Below, in pieces: positions 34,650 to 43,845 of a DNA stretch of 64,000 bases. Position 1 is the stretch's first letter. Each line of letters starts with the position of its first letter. Source of the stretch: Acidobacteriota bacterium. GTDB taxonomy: Bacteria; Acidobacteriota; Blastocatellia; Pyrinomonadales; Pyrinomonadaceae. Under the pieces are notes generated by a model. The model was given only the letters and a program-made list of their open reading frames with translations. It searched no databases and was not told the DNA's origin. The stretch spans positions 221,943 through 285,942 of the forward strand of contig JAHBSL010000002.1 of assembly GCA_019639135.1 (NCBI GenBank). The letters are read 5' to 3'. The position numbers and the translations under genes are program-made.

Positions 34650-34733
34650 CCGCACAGCTTTTCCTAGTTTGCTGTGTGTCGCGCGGAACCCCTAAAGCAA
34701 AGACATTCAGCAAATTGACCAGAGGAAAAGATA

Positions 34734-35078
34734 ATGGCCAAGAAATATCACGTTGAGCGACGCGAGTTCCTCAACAAGTTCAGCAACATGCGGGCGTATG
34801 TCATCGCAGTCGTCGAAGACGCCCGTGAAAAACGCGTCTGCTGCAAAGACTCGGACGACTGGCATGAGATAACTCTCAAGATCGCCGACTGCAGCGAAGA
34901 GATCGAGCTATATTTCGATCTCCGCTCGGTCGAAGAACGCGAGAACAGCCTTTACAAGATCAGAACGCTTGCGGAGGTCGTTAACGAGTTCAAGCGGGCG
35001 ATCGAGCTTGAGATAGAGGTCATTAATGCCCGCGAGGCAATACCGAGGCACGAGCGTGCCTTGGCCGCGGTCCACTGA
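34734..35078 (+). CDS. small soluble protein of unknown function inside the tRNA cluster
   Basis: A 114-residue charged, mixed alpha/beta protein, with ATG 34734 after AGAGGAAAAG. It has CCKDSDDWHEITLKIADCSE in the middle and a helical C-terminus (EVVNEFKRAIELEIEVINAR). No family recognised. It sits between tRNA-Asp and tRNA-Lys, downstream of a possible leader peptide and hairpin. A GC-rich hairpin (CCGGCCGGT/ACCGGCCGG, 35098-35125) follows its stop and could terminate it, though without a clear T-run. Confidence 0.65.
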   Translation: MAKKYHVERREFLNKFSNMRAYVIAVVEDAREKRVCCKDSDDWHEITLKIADCSEEIELYFDLRSVEERENSLYKIRTLAEVVNEFKRAIELEIEVINAREAIPRHERALAAVH

Positions 35079-35200
35079 TCCTCCCACGCCGTCGCAACCG
35101 GCCGGTTCACCTCGGGACCGGCCGGCTAAGGTTACTTCCGAGTTTCAAAAATTATAGCGGTCTTACCAAACCAAACGCGGCTGAGCGGAGACGAGAGCCT

Positions 35201-35248
35201 GCGGGAATGCGTACACACCTGTTTTGCAAGAAAACACCGTATTCCCGC
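35201..35248. repeat. inverted-repeat element before tRNA-Lys
   Basis: GCGGGAATGCG (35201-35211) pairs imperfectly with CGTATTCCCGC (35238-35248), with a 26-nt A/T-richer loop holding GTTTTGCAAGAAAAC, itself a hairpin. No coding role. Probably a dispersed REP-type element. Confidence 0.55.
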
Positions 35249-35290
35249 GGCTTGTTGACCTTCCGGCCTCAGCCCCGCGTTTGCCCTTCC

Positions 35291-35368
35291 CGATCGGTAG
35301 CCAAGCCCGGTCAAGGCACCTGCCTTTTAAGCAGGGGATCGTGGGTTCGAATCCCACCCGATCGGCCA
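35291..35368 (+). tRNA. tRNA-Lys (anticodon TTT)
   Basis: CGATCGG pairs with CCGATCG. Stem CCTGC/GCAGG encloses the loop CTTTTAA. CCA is encoded. Confidence 0.93.
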
Positions 35369-35449
35369 ATTTAAAGGCGAAAGGAGAAGGGATAAAGGTC
35401 CCATTACTTACGTGCCTCGTCCTTTATCCGTCATCCTTGATCCTTTTGA

Positions 35450-35524
35450 TGCGGTGTAGCTCAGCGGTAGAGCGCGGGTCTCATAAACCCGTGGGCGAAG
35501 GTTCGAATCCTTCCGCCGCAACCA
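35450..35524 (+). tRNA. tRNA with CAT anticodon (elongator Met, or Ile2)
   Basis: TGCGGTG pairs with CGCCGCA including a U1-A72 pair, so it lacks the 1-72 mismatch of initiators. Stem CGGGT/ACCCG lacks the three consecutive G-C pairs next to the loop CTCATAA. Hence elongator Met or lysidine-modified Ile2, not initiator. Confidence 0.9.
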
Positions 35525-35731
35525 TCTCAGCAGGCAGAACATTGAGCGGTAGCGAGTGTGCCCATTGCTCTTGGGTCATACTCCCTGCCGGTCGTTATTC
35601 CGCCTTTCAATTGACAGATAATCCCGATGATCAGAGAGTCGAACTGTAAAGCCTGGCATTGCGGTTTGTCCCCATTGATCAGCGACACCGCTTGCCGAAC
35701 TGCTGGTCCGGCAAGGGTGCTGCAGATCGAT

Positions 35732-35995
35732 TCAGTATCGAGAGGGCTGTTCGATTGTTGGCGATGGGGATGGTTCAGGGCTTGGTTCTTCGTCAGGCGT
35801 TGGAGTTGGGGTCGGACACGGTTCATCAGGATTCTCCGGCGTGGGGCATGGCGTCGGAGTAGGCGTCGGAGTAGGCGTCGGGGTTTGCGAGCTAGGAACT
35901 GCAAATGTTTGGCCTGACCCATATCGAGTGCCGGCAATGATGCCGGCGGAAAGAAAAATACCTAATGTGAGAATATAAATAACACCTCGGAACAT
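35732..35995 (-). CDS. small membrane-anchored or secreted protein with Pro-Thr tail
   Basis: An 87-residue protein with a strong Shine-Dalgarno (GGAGG) before ATG 35995. A hydrophobic signal or anchor (IYILTLGIFLSAGIIAG) is followed by a low-complexity tail of TP repeats with two CPTP elements and acidic spacers. This type of tail is common in surface proteins of this lineage and recurs in the 55647-58328 gene. Function unknown. The stretch 35525-35731 has no supported feature. Confidence 0.6.
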   Translation of the reverse strand: MFRGVIYILTLGIFLSAGIIAGTRYGSGQTFAVPSSQTPTPTPTPTPTPCPTPENPDEPCPTPTPTPDEEPSPEPSPSPTIEQPSRY

Positions 35996-36137
35996 AAAAC
36001 CTCCATATTCGCGTCGGTTCGATCAACGAGTATGGGCACACTGTCTTAAAAACGTTCGTTCTTGCTTGTACAGTGCAATTTCCGTTCCGTGAATGCCGAG
36101 TTCGCATTCGCCGGGCGATCAGACATGGAGAATTCAT

Positions 36138-37391
36138 ATGCCATACAACAAACTAAACATTAGCGGAGCAAAGGCTGATGTCCTTTCGTGGGTCACGCAT
36201 GGGCTGGACCATGAGGAGGAAGCGATGCTCCGCAACGTATCGCGTCTGCCGTGCCTTTACAAGCACGTTGCACTAATGCCGGACGCGCATCTGGGGAAAG
36301 GTTCGATGGTCGGATTGGTCATCGCAACCAGGGACGCCGTTATCCCCGCAACGGTCGGGGTCGATATCGGCTGCGGGATGATGGCGGTAAAGACGCCGTT
36401 CAAGAGCGGGATTCTCGACCGGAAGATGGCGGAGTTTCGCCACGAGATAGAGCGAGCGATCCCGGTCGGGTTCAACGCGTACAAGGAATCGGTTGACGAG
36501 GCCTCGCGTTGGGAAGGCTGGGAAGCGTTCGGTGATCTTCACCCGAAGATCCAGGACCGCAAGCAAAAGTCGATGGTCCAACTCGGAACGCTCGGCGGCG
36601 GAAACCACTTTATCGAGGTCTGTCTGGATACGGAAGACAACGTCTGGCTGATGCTGCATTCGGGTTCGCGAAACATCGGTAAGGAACTTGCCGAGCGTCA
36701 CATCGCGACCGCGAAATCGCTGCACCGGCTTAACGAACTTCCCTCGCCTGACCTGGCTTACTTCATCCAGGGCACGGACGAGTTCAAGGCCTATTGGCAC
36801 GACCTCGACTGGGCACAGAAGTACGCAATGAAGAACCGCGAGATCATGATGAACCGACTGATCAAATCGTTCAGGCGGATGTTCGGATGGAGTGCGGACA
36901 CTCCTGTCCGCATGAGCGACGCTTCGTCGCGAACGGGCGATCTCGCCGGAGGAACCGGCGATGCGGACAAGAGTGTCCGCGCTCCGTTTGCGGTCAACTG
37001 TCATCACAACTACGTCGCGATCGAGGAGCACTTTGGCGATAAGGTTTACGTTACCCGAAAGGGTGCAATCAACGCCGAAGACGGCCGCTACGGTATTATC
37101 CCGGGATCGATGGGAGCGAAATCGTTCATCATCAAGGGCCGCGGTAATGCCGAATCGTTCAATTCGTGCTCGCATGGTGCGGGACGCAAGATGTCGCGTA
37201 CCAAGGCGAAGGCGAAGTACACCATTGAGGACCTGAAAAAGCAGACCGAAGGCGTCGAGTGCCGCAAGGACAAAGGCGTCGTCGATGAGATCCCCGGTGC
37301 CTATAAGGACATCGAGGAAGTAATGCGTGCCCAGCACGACCTCGTCGAGGTCGTCGCCGAGCTAAAACAGGTCATTTGTGTCAAAGGCTAA
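36138..37391 (+). CDS. rtcB: RtcB-family RNA ligase with in-frame repeat insertion
   Basis: About 417 residues from ATG 36138. RtcB joins 2',3'-cyclic phosphate or 3'-phosphate RNA ends to 5'-OH ends using GTP and Mn2+. Conserved blocks: DAHLGKG, DIGCGM (metal Cys), GTLGGGNHFIE, MLHSGSRNIG, NCHHNYV (metal His) and FNSCSHGAGRKMSR (guanylylated His). Residues about 252-281, between RRMFGW and FAVNCHHNY, are encoded by a twin-hairpin DNA repeat and are absent from ordinary RtcB. All catalytic residues remain. No archease or RtcA gene is adjacent. Confidence 0.92.
   Translation: MPYNKLNISGAKADVLSWVTHGLDHEEEAMLRNVSRLPCLYKHVALMPDAHLGKGSMVGLVIATRDAVIPATVGVDIGCGMMAVKTPFKSGILDRKMAEFRHEIERAIPVGFNAYKESVDEASRWEGWEAFGDLHPKIQDRKQKSMVQLGTLGGGNHFIEVCLDTEDNVWLMLHSGSRNIGKELAERHIATAKSLHRLNELPSPDLAYFIQGTDEFKAYWHDLDWAQKYAMKNREIMMNRLIKSFRRMFGWSADTPVRMSDASSRTGDLAGGTGDADKSVRAPFAVNCHHNYVAIEEHFGDKVYVTRKGAINAEDGRYGIIPGSMGAKSFIIKGRGNAESFNSCSHGAGRKMSRTKAKAKYTIEDLKKQTEGVECRKDKGVVDEIPGAYKDIEEVMRAQHDLVEVVAELKQVICVKG
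36894..36980. repeat. twin-hairpin (REP-like) element inserted in frame within rtcB
   Basis: Two hairpins with the same stem flank the 87-bp element: GCGGACA/TGTCCGC at 36894-36911 and again at 36963-36980. Inside, GCGACG-CTT-CGTCGC forms another. The length, 87 bp, equals 29 codons with no stop. Confidence 0.75.
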
Positions 37392-37395
37392 GTTT

Positions 37396-37474
37396 GGAGT
37401 TCCCGCTTCAGCGGGCTTATTCTCGCTGAAAGCAATTCTCTTCGGCGAGAGTAGTCAGCTAAAGCTGGAACTCC
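37396..37474. repeat. 79-bp inverted-repeat element after rtcB
   Basis: Bounded by GGAGTTC and GAACTCC, with internal CCCGCTTCAGCGGG and CTCTTCGGCGAGAG hairpins. It lies directly behind the rtcB stop and could serve as its terminator or be a mobile repeat. Confidence 0.6.
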
Positions 37475-37544
37475 GAACCTAAACCATCGTTCCTGCTCCC
37501 GGTCTTCGATTCTGACCCTTTGAAGAAACGGTGACCGGATGATG

Positions 37545-39080
37545 CTAAACCGCGATCGTCGCAGACCGCAGTTCTGCATCAACCTCTTTCCCAATTCTCA
37601 CAACGATCTCAACCAACGCTTCAAGGTCTGAGGTCGTTGTTCTGAAATTTACAATACAGGCTCGAAGAAAATATCGGCCGTCGATCAATGCATTCGAGAC
37701 AAATACTTCCCCGCCTTTCTGAATGCGATTGAGTATCTCGGTGTTCAGCTTATTCAGATACTCGCTGCCCTCGGCTGTGCCGCTGTCGAGGTCCTTAGGA
37801 ACGAACCGAAAAGTCGTGATACTAAGGTTGTGCGAACCCGTTTCGAGCATGGGTTCAGCCTCAACGAACTGGAAAAGCTCCGTTGCCAACCGGATGTCAT
37901 CGCCGATCATCTTCTCGTAACCTTCGCGACCGACGTGCTTGATCGCGAGCCAGACCTTCAGAGCCCGAAATCCGCGTGAATTCTGCAGGCCGTATTCGTG
38001 AAAGTTTATCGGGTCGTTCTCGCCGTCGCCATTAAAATTATAATATGCAGGGCGGTGACTGAATGCGTCGATCAGGTACCGCTTGTCGCGGACAAGAGTG
38101 CATCCGGCCTCGATCGGGCTATAGAGCCATTTGTGGGGATCAAGTGCGACCGAATCTGCAAGGTTAAGTCCACGAAGATCTTCGGACGCGTCAGGAAGCA
38201 TTGCGGCCGGTGCTCCATAGGCACCGTCGACGTGCAACCAGAGGCCATACCTCTCGCATACCTTTTTTATCGCCGGCAGCGGATCGACGGCCCCTGTTCC
38301 AACTGTTCCGGCAGCAGCGACTACCATGAAGGGCTGGAGTCCGTTGCTAATGTCGGTCTCGATCGCCGAGATCAGTGCCGGGATAAGCATTTTCTGATCC
38401 GCATCAACGGGCACCTGTCGAATAGAACTTTTGCCAAGCCCGAAAAGCTCGGCCGCCTTGTCGATCCATATATGCGTTTCGGTCGAAACATAGGCAACAA
38501 GCCGGCGTTCTGCCGCAGCGGTACCGTCGTTTTTGATATCCCAAGAGGCCTTCGCCTTTGTTGCTGCTAAGAACGCGACGAAATTGGCCATATTTCCGCC
38601 GCTTACCAACAGCCCGCCGCAATCCCGTGGGTAGCCTATGAGATCAGCGAGCCAGCGGACCGTCTGAGCCTCGATCTCCGTCGCCACCGGAGAAAGCACC
38701 GCGGCTCCGACGTTTGGATTCACCGCCGAGGCCAGCAGATCGGCCAAAGCACCGATAGGGGCGGCGGACGACGTAATATATCCCCAGAATCGCGGATGGC
38801 CATTAAGGAGAGAATTTTCGAAAAGAAGCCTGGAAGTCTCGGTGAATAGTTCATCGGCCTTCGCGCCATTGACCGGCAATTCATCCGACCCAAGTAACTG
38901 CCGCAATGCAATTGGCGAGCTAGCGACTGTTACCGGACGCTCACGGATCCCGTCAAGAAACACGGCGATCTGGTCGACCATCTGATGGCCAAGGACGCGA
39001 AATTCTTCGCCGCTCATCGCCAGCGGGGCGTTACGCTCGCTTTTCAAGTTGGCCTGCTTTACTGAACTACCTGTTTTCAT
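37545..39080 (-). CDS. pyridoxal-dependent decarboxylase, group II (aromatic amino acid type)
   Basis: About 511 residues from ATG 39080, which has AGAGGTG upstream; an alternative start lies at 39140. The PLP lysine is in LDPHKWLYSPIEAG. LWLHVDGAYGAPA supplies the PLP-contacting His and Asp. The N-terminal FRVLGHQMVDQIAVFLDGI is characteristic of DOPA/tryptophan-decarboxylase-like enzymes, of about 480-500 residues. Products are aromatic monoamines such as tryptamine or phenylethylamine, but the substrate cannot be told by eye. Stands alone. Confidence 0.88.
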   Translation of the reverse strand: MKTGSSVKQANLKSERNAPLAMSGEEFRVLGHQMVDQIAVFLDGIRERPVTVASSPIALRQLLGSDELPVNGAKADELFTETSRLLFENSLLNGHPRFWGYITSSAAPIGALADLLASAVNPNVGAAVLSPVATEIEAQTVRWLADLIGYPRDCGGLLVSGGNMANFVAFLAATKAKASWDIKNDGTAAAERRLVAYVSTETHIWIDKAAELFGLGKSSIRQVPVDADQKMLIPALISAIETDISNGLQPFMVVAAAGTVGTGAVDPLPAIKKVCERYGLWLHVDGAYGAPAAMLPDASEDLRGLNLADSVALDPHKWLYSPIEAGCTLVRDKRYLIDAFSHRPAYYNFNGDGENDPINFHEYGLQNSRGFRALKVWLAIKHVGREGYEKMIGDDIRLATELFQFVEAEPMLETGSHNLSITTFRFVPKDLDSGTAEGSEYLNKLNTEILNRIQKGGEVFVSNALIDGRYFLRACIVNFRTTTSDLEALVEIVVRIGKEVDAELRSATIAV

Positions 39081-39161
39081 TTGAGTACACCTCTTGCTCA
39101 ATATTTCAGACGCAGACAAGTCGCGAAGAGGGACAGTCACGAGTGATGCTTGTTCTGGTAT

Positions 39162-39224
39162 CGTTCGATCATCGGCCAGCGTCTCGGTCTTTCAAGAGGA
39201 TGATGCCGGTTAGAGTCCGGTACA
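39162..39224 (+). pseudogene. tRNA-like remnant
   Basis: GGTATCGTTCGATCATCGG resembles a 5' tRNA half and D-arm, CTCGGTCTTTCAAGAGG an anticodon arm with TTC (Glu), and GCCGGTTAGAGTCCGGT a T-arm. The acceptor halves do not pair and no CCA follows, so it is probably a decayed tRNA-Glu. Confidence 0.35.
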
Positions 39225-39234
39225 CTGTTTTGAT

Positions 39235-39798
39235 CTAAACCGTCACGTTTTCAGCCCTTTTCTTGATCGCCGGGAGAAGTAATAGTCGGATCGCGACGAT
39301 GCCGAAGCGGGCCCAGCGCCAGTATCTTAGGAATTTGCGGCGGGCTTCGTCGTCGGTGGCGGCGGCTCGGACCTCGTGGATGAAAAGAGTTACGCCGAGC
39401 CCGGCCTCTTCGGCCTCAAGCGTCCAGGCGATCTTTACTTGATCGGGTTCGCTGTAGGCGGCAAACTCTTCCGGCGGGATCGGCGTGAAAACAACATCGC
39501 CGAACCACGGCTGGCAGACGGCTCCGCAGATCAGCAACCGGCCGGGTTCTTCGGCCAGCGTGCCCCAGCCGAGTTCCCGAGTTTCTTCGACCAGCCCGCG
39601 TGGACGTCGTTTCTCCCATGTGCCGCCGAGCACGACCTTGCGGGCATTGACGATCGCCCGGATCAACCAGATCGACTGCATATCAAAGTCATACGCCGTC
39701 CGCATCACGGCCTCGGGCGGAGCCTTCACCCGCCGCTCGAACCGCTCGCGAGTGTCGAACTCCGGGATGAAGTCGCCGATCGATACCATCGCGACCAA
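39235..39798 (-). CDS. SRPBCC-like protein of unknown function
   Basis: A 187-residue protein. FERRVKAPPEAVMRTAYDFD near the start, then GWGTLAEEPGRLLICGAVCQ and [25 protein letters not shown], give the strand pattern of START/SRPBCC-type folds such as polyketide-cyclase-like proteins. The C-terminus (FGIVAIRLLLLPAIKKRAE) is a hydrophobic helix. No active-site call is possible. A small orphan gene precedes it on the same strand by about 20 bp. Confidence 0.6.
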   Translation of the reverse strand: MVAMVSIGDFIPEFDTRERFERRVKAPPEAVMRTAYDFDMQSIWLIRAIVNARKVVLGGTWEKRRPRGLVEETRELGWGTLAEEPGRLLICGAVCQPWFGDVVFTPIPPEEFAAYSEPDQVKIAWTLEAEEAGLGVTLFIHEVRAAATDDEARRKFLRYWRWARFGIVAIRLLLLPAIKKRAENVTV

Positions 39799-39817
39799 TT
39801 TACCACCGTTGCCGTCT

Positions 39818-40177
39818 TTAGGCGATCAGTGGTTGGCCCAGATGTACAAGCAACCGGTTGACCGATTTCCGTGCCAACGAACGTGCCGCGGCGAAAGTGA
39901 TCCCGCCCGTTTCTAGAGCGATCTCATTCGGCGTCATAAAGAGCGACAGCAGCCGATTGATCGGATTGCTTTTGATCCAGCTCTCAAGGTGGACCTTGCC
40001 ATCCTCGGATGAGATCTCGAGCATCGTCGGCAACACGATAAGGCCCGATCCATGCCGGTAAACACGCTTATTGCCCGAGCTTTCGAGCAGCTCGAATCCT
40101 TCTTCACCGGCCCATCTATCAACCGTGGGCCAAATATCGGTCGGGACGGAAAAATCGCGAACGGTTCGTGAGTTCAT
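39818..40177 (-). CDS. small protein of unknown function
   Basis: About 119 residues from ATG 40177 (MNSRTVRDFSVPTDIWPTVD). Mixed alpha/beta with a strand-rich middle (GLIVLPTMLEISSEDGKVHL) and a helical C-terminus. No family recognised. It precedes the SRPBCC-like gene on the same strand by about 20 bp, so the two may be an operon. Confidence 0.55.
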   Translation of the reverse strand: MNSRTVRDFSVPTDIWPTVDRWAGEEGFELLESSGNKRVYRHGSGLIVLPTMLEISSEDGKVHLESWIKSNPINRLLSLFMTPNEIALETGGITFAAARSLARKSVNRLLVHLGQPLIA

Positions 40178-40330
40178 CGTCTTAATCAAATATTGAGTTT
40201 TTGTAAAACGCCGTGGGAAATAAATAAATTAAAACGACGAATACCGGTTTGTCGAGCGCAGAAAGCCGCCCTGAACCACCACGATAAAAACGGGCTTCAA
40301 CCTTCTATAATTGACCGCGGTTCGGAAAAA

Positions 40331-40770
40331 CTATCCCCGGCCCGAAGTTGCCAACTTCCCTGCGATCCATGCGGTCGGGATGTAGGCGAAGATAATATCC
40401 ACCGCCACAAACCAAAGCGGTGCCGGGATCATCAGGACCGCGATTATTCCGCCAAGCATTGTGAACGCTCCAATTCCGAGAGCGATTCCCATCTTGTGGC
40501 TGACCGCGATCAGGGCCGCGACCAACGAACCGACAAAAGAACCAAGAGCATGGGCGAGGAACGGTGCTATGAAGTGTTTCACTTCGAGCAAAGGCATCGC
40601 GGCGGCAAGTCCGCAGATGACATATCCGCTCCCGGCGGCGGTGGTATCACCATCGGACCAAGTGTGACGATCCCCATATTTACGACGCCACCGGCGAGGA
40701 TACCGACTATCACCGCGATAATGTTTCGAACCTTAGCTTTCTTTTGCTCCCTAGCGCAGATCGCCCGCAA
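40331..40770 (-). pseudogene. frameshifted integral membrane protein
   Basis: Two overlapping frames join into one recognisable protein of about 140 residues. The first part, ending near 40600, has NIIAVIVGILAGGVVNMGIV and IPPPPGADM. The second, from 40597 to 40331, has LLEVKHFIAPFLAHALGSFV, SHKMGIALGIGAF and WFVAVDIIFAYIPTAW. Together they match a four-helix membrane family common in Bacteroidota and relatives. A one-base change near 40600 breaks the frame. Either a real pseudogene or a sequencing error. Confidence 0.75.
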
Positions 40771-40914
40771 ATTTTCGATAAAGCGGAATAGTTATAGTCC
40801 GATTTACACCTGTTGTCTATTGAAGTGAAACGAACGCGATGATCCGCGAAGGTCCATCCGCTCAACATCTTGGGGCCTTGAGCCCTAAATCACGCGTCTG
40901 AATTTTTGGTTACA

Positions 40915-40928
40915 CACAATATATTGTG
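40915..40928. promoter_or_regulatory. perfect 14-bp palindrome upstream of the HNH gene
   Basis: CACAATATATTGTG, immediately followed by a weak promoter-like TTGCCA (40930) and TTAAAG (40953). The placement at or just before the -35 region fits an operator. The stretch 40800-40914 shows nothing else. Confidence 0.4.
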
Positions 40929-40987
40929 CTTGCCAGACATCGTATTTTGATATTAAAGTAAAACCTGAATAAGGGAGGAGGTTAAGT

Positions 40988-41545
40988 TTGCTTACAGGAA
41001 GAGTATTGCTTTTGAACTTTTCTTACGAGCCGCTTGGCACCATCGGTGTTGCCCGGGCGGTCTGTCTGTGGTTTCGCGGCGCGGTCTTCATCGAAGAGCA
41101 CGACGGCGACAACGTTCTCCGCTCTCCCTCGACGACGTTCCGTGTCCCATCCGTTATTCGCCTTCGGCATTATGTAAATGTCCGCCGCACGCGTCGTGAA
41201 ACGACGATGAAGCGTGCCCGGATCTACATCCGCGACCGCTATCGCTGCCAGTATTGCGGCGACCATCGGCTCGCCAAGGACCTGACGCTCGATCACATTC
41301 TCCCGCGGGCACAGGGCGGCGAAAGCACGCCGGCAAATCTGGTCACGGCCTGTGTCGCCTGCAACCAGCGGAAGGGCAACCGCACGCCGGAGCAGGCCCG
41401 CATGCCGCTGCTGACCTCGCAGAAACTGCTGAGGCTCGGGCTCGACCACGTTCTGCTCTGCCACTACGCCGAATCGCGGCCGGAGTGGAAAAAATACCTT
41501 TTCATGGACGACCTCGGCGAAGAGCAGGTTCGGGCCGCGGCCTGA
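40988..41545 (+). CDS. HNH endonuclease-family protein
   Basis: A 185-residue protein from TTG 40988, which lies after the very strong Shine-Dalgarno GGGAGGAGG (40974-40982). The HNH domain occupies residues about 75-130: CQYCGD, LTLDHILPRAQGG (catalytic His), NLVTACVACNQRKGN. The N-terminal 70 residues (LLLNFSYEPLGTIGVARAV) match a widespread HNH family of unknown biological role, present in most genomes of this and several other phyla as a lone gene. No restriction or phage genes are adjacent. Confidence 0.88.
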   Translation: MLTGRVLLLNFSYEPLGTIGVARAVCLWFRGAVFIEEHDGDNVLRSPSTTFRVPSVIRLRHYVNVRRTRRETTMKRARIYIRDRYRCQYCGDHRLAKDLTLDHILPRAQGGESTPANLVTACVACNQRKGNRTPEQARMPLLTSQKLLRLGLDHVLLCHYAESRPEWKKYLFMDDLGEEQVRAAA

Positions 41546-41605
41546 CATCGTTCGCTATCGTTCTTCATTTGCGGCCGGTCATATCGATCGGCCGTTTCAT
41601 TTTGC

Positions 41606-41682
41606 GGCGGAGTAGTTTAATTGGACAAAATCCCGGCCTCATAAGCCGAAGATTGCAGGTTCGAGTCCTGCCTCCGCAACCA
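41606..41682 (+). tRNA. tRNA with CAT anticodon (Met or Ile2)
   Basis: GGCGGAG pairs with CTCCGCA except at 1-72 (G-A mismatch). Anticodon stem CGGC/GCCG encloses the loop CTCATAA. CCA is encoded. It lacks the three G-C pairs of initiators next to the loop, so the identity among initiator, elongator and Ile2 is unsettled. Confidence 0.88.
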
Positions 41683-41751
41683 TTTTTTCTAACGGCTATT
41701 CGGTTGCGTGACATTTGTCCGCTTCCGGGTGTTAACCGCGTCTTTCAAAGT

Positions 41752-41794
41752 AAGCGAGAGCGTCTGCATCACATCCGGACGCTTTCGCTTTTTT
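41752..41794 (+). terminator. Rho-independent terminator after tRNA(CAT)
   Basis: AAGCGAGAGCGTC pairs with GACGCTTTCGCTT with one wobble, followed by a run of six T. It lies 70 bp past the tRNA and 20 bp before the next ATG. Confidence 0.85.
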
Positions 41795-41813
41795 GCATTG
41801 GAGAATTTTGGCT

Positions 41814-42299
41814 ATGCGTTATTTTAGAAACGAGAAAGAGATTCTCGACCTGGTGGCGAGCTTTGAATCGGCAACCATCGCTCGAGAGGACTGGCGGCAC
41901 GCCGAGCATCTCGCGGTCGGGCTTTTCTATGCCGATAAATACGGACTTGAGGCCGGCACGGACAAGATGCGATCAGGAATCCTTCGGCTGCTGGAGAAAG
42001 GCTTTGGCGTCGATCTGTCGAAGGAAATGCCGTACCACGAGACCATCACGGTCTTCTGGATGCGGACGGCTTACGCGTTTCTCCTAATGACCCGCGGAGC
42101 CTCGCCGGTCGAACGGACGAACGCACTTGTCGCCGCGTTTGATAAGGACTTCCCGCTACGGTTCTACACCCGCGAGCGGCTATTTTCGGAAGAGGCCCGG
42201 GCCGAATATATCAGCCCGGACCTTTTTCAAGAGTGGTCGTTGGAGGAAGAGATCCATCGCTCGCTAATTCCCGCCAAAACCGTCGTCGGTATGGGCTGA
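41814..42299 (+). CDS. small helical protein of unknown function
   Basis: About 161 residues from ATG 41814 (MRYFRNEKEILDLVASFESA), preceded by GGAGAAT. All-helical, with REDWRHAEHLAVGLFYADKY near residue 24 and MPYHETITVFWMRTAYAFLL near 76. The His residues in these two blocks recur in a small family I know only as hypothetical. No enzyme motif. It stands between a tRNA terminator and cysS. Confidence 0.65.
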   Translation: MRYFRNEKEILDLVASFESATIAREDWRHAEHLAVGLFYADKYGLEAGTDKMRSGILRLLEKGFGVDLSKEMPYHETITVFWMRTAYAFLLMTRGASPVERTNALVAAFDKDFPLRFYTRERLFSEEARAEYISPDLFQEWSLEEEIHRSLIPAKTVVGMG

Positions 42300-42435
42300 T
42301 CCGAGAAACGGGCCAGCGAGGCATGCGATAGTGAATCTGACATTTGGCTGCTTGATCTTGCCGAAGAATGAGCCTACCTGTTGAGACGCCTTCCCCGAAC
42401 GAATATACTGAGATTTTCGTTCTGATCGAACACGT

Positions 42436-43836
<1,401 letters not shown>

Positions 43837-43845
43837 CTTGACCGG

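Noticed and set aside
35163..35369. ORF starting MADRVGFEPTIPCLKGR
   Set aside because: The RVGFEPTI phrase is the known artefact of translating tRNA genes backwards; it covers tRNA-Lys and an inverted repeat.
36273..37337. 354-codon open frame antisense to rtcB
   Set aside because: Mirrors RtcB codon structure, with no recognisable domains. RtcB motifs on the plus strand are unambiguous.
41606..41682. Initiator tRNA-fMet
   Set aside because: It has a 1-72 mismatch, but the anticodon stem lacks the three consecutive G-C pairs next to the loop. Identity left open.
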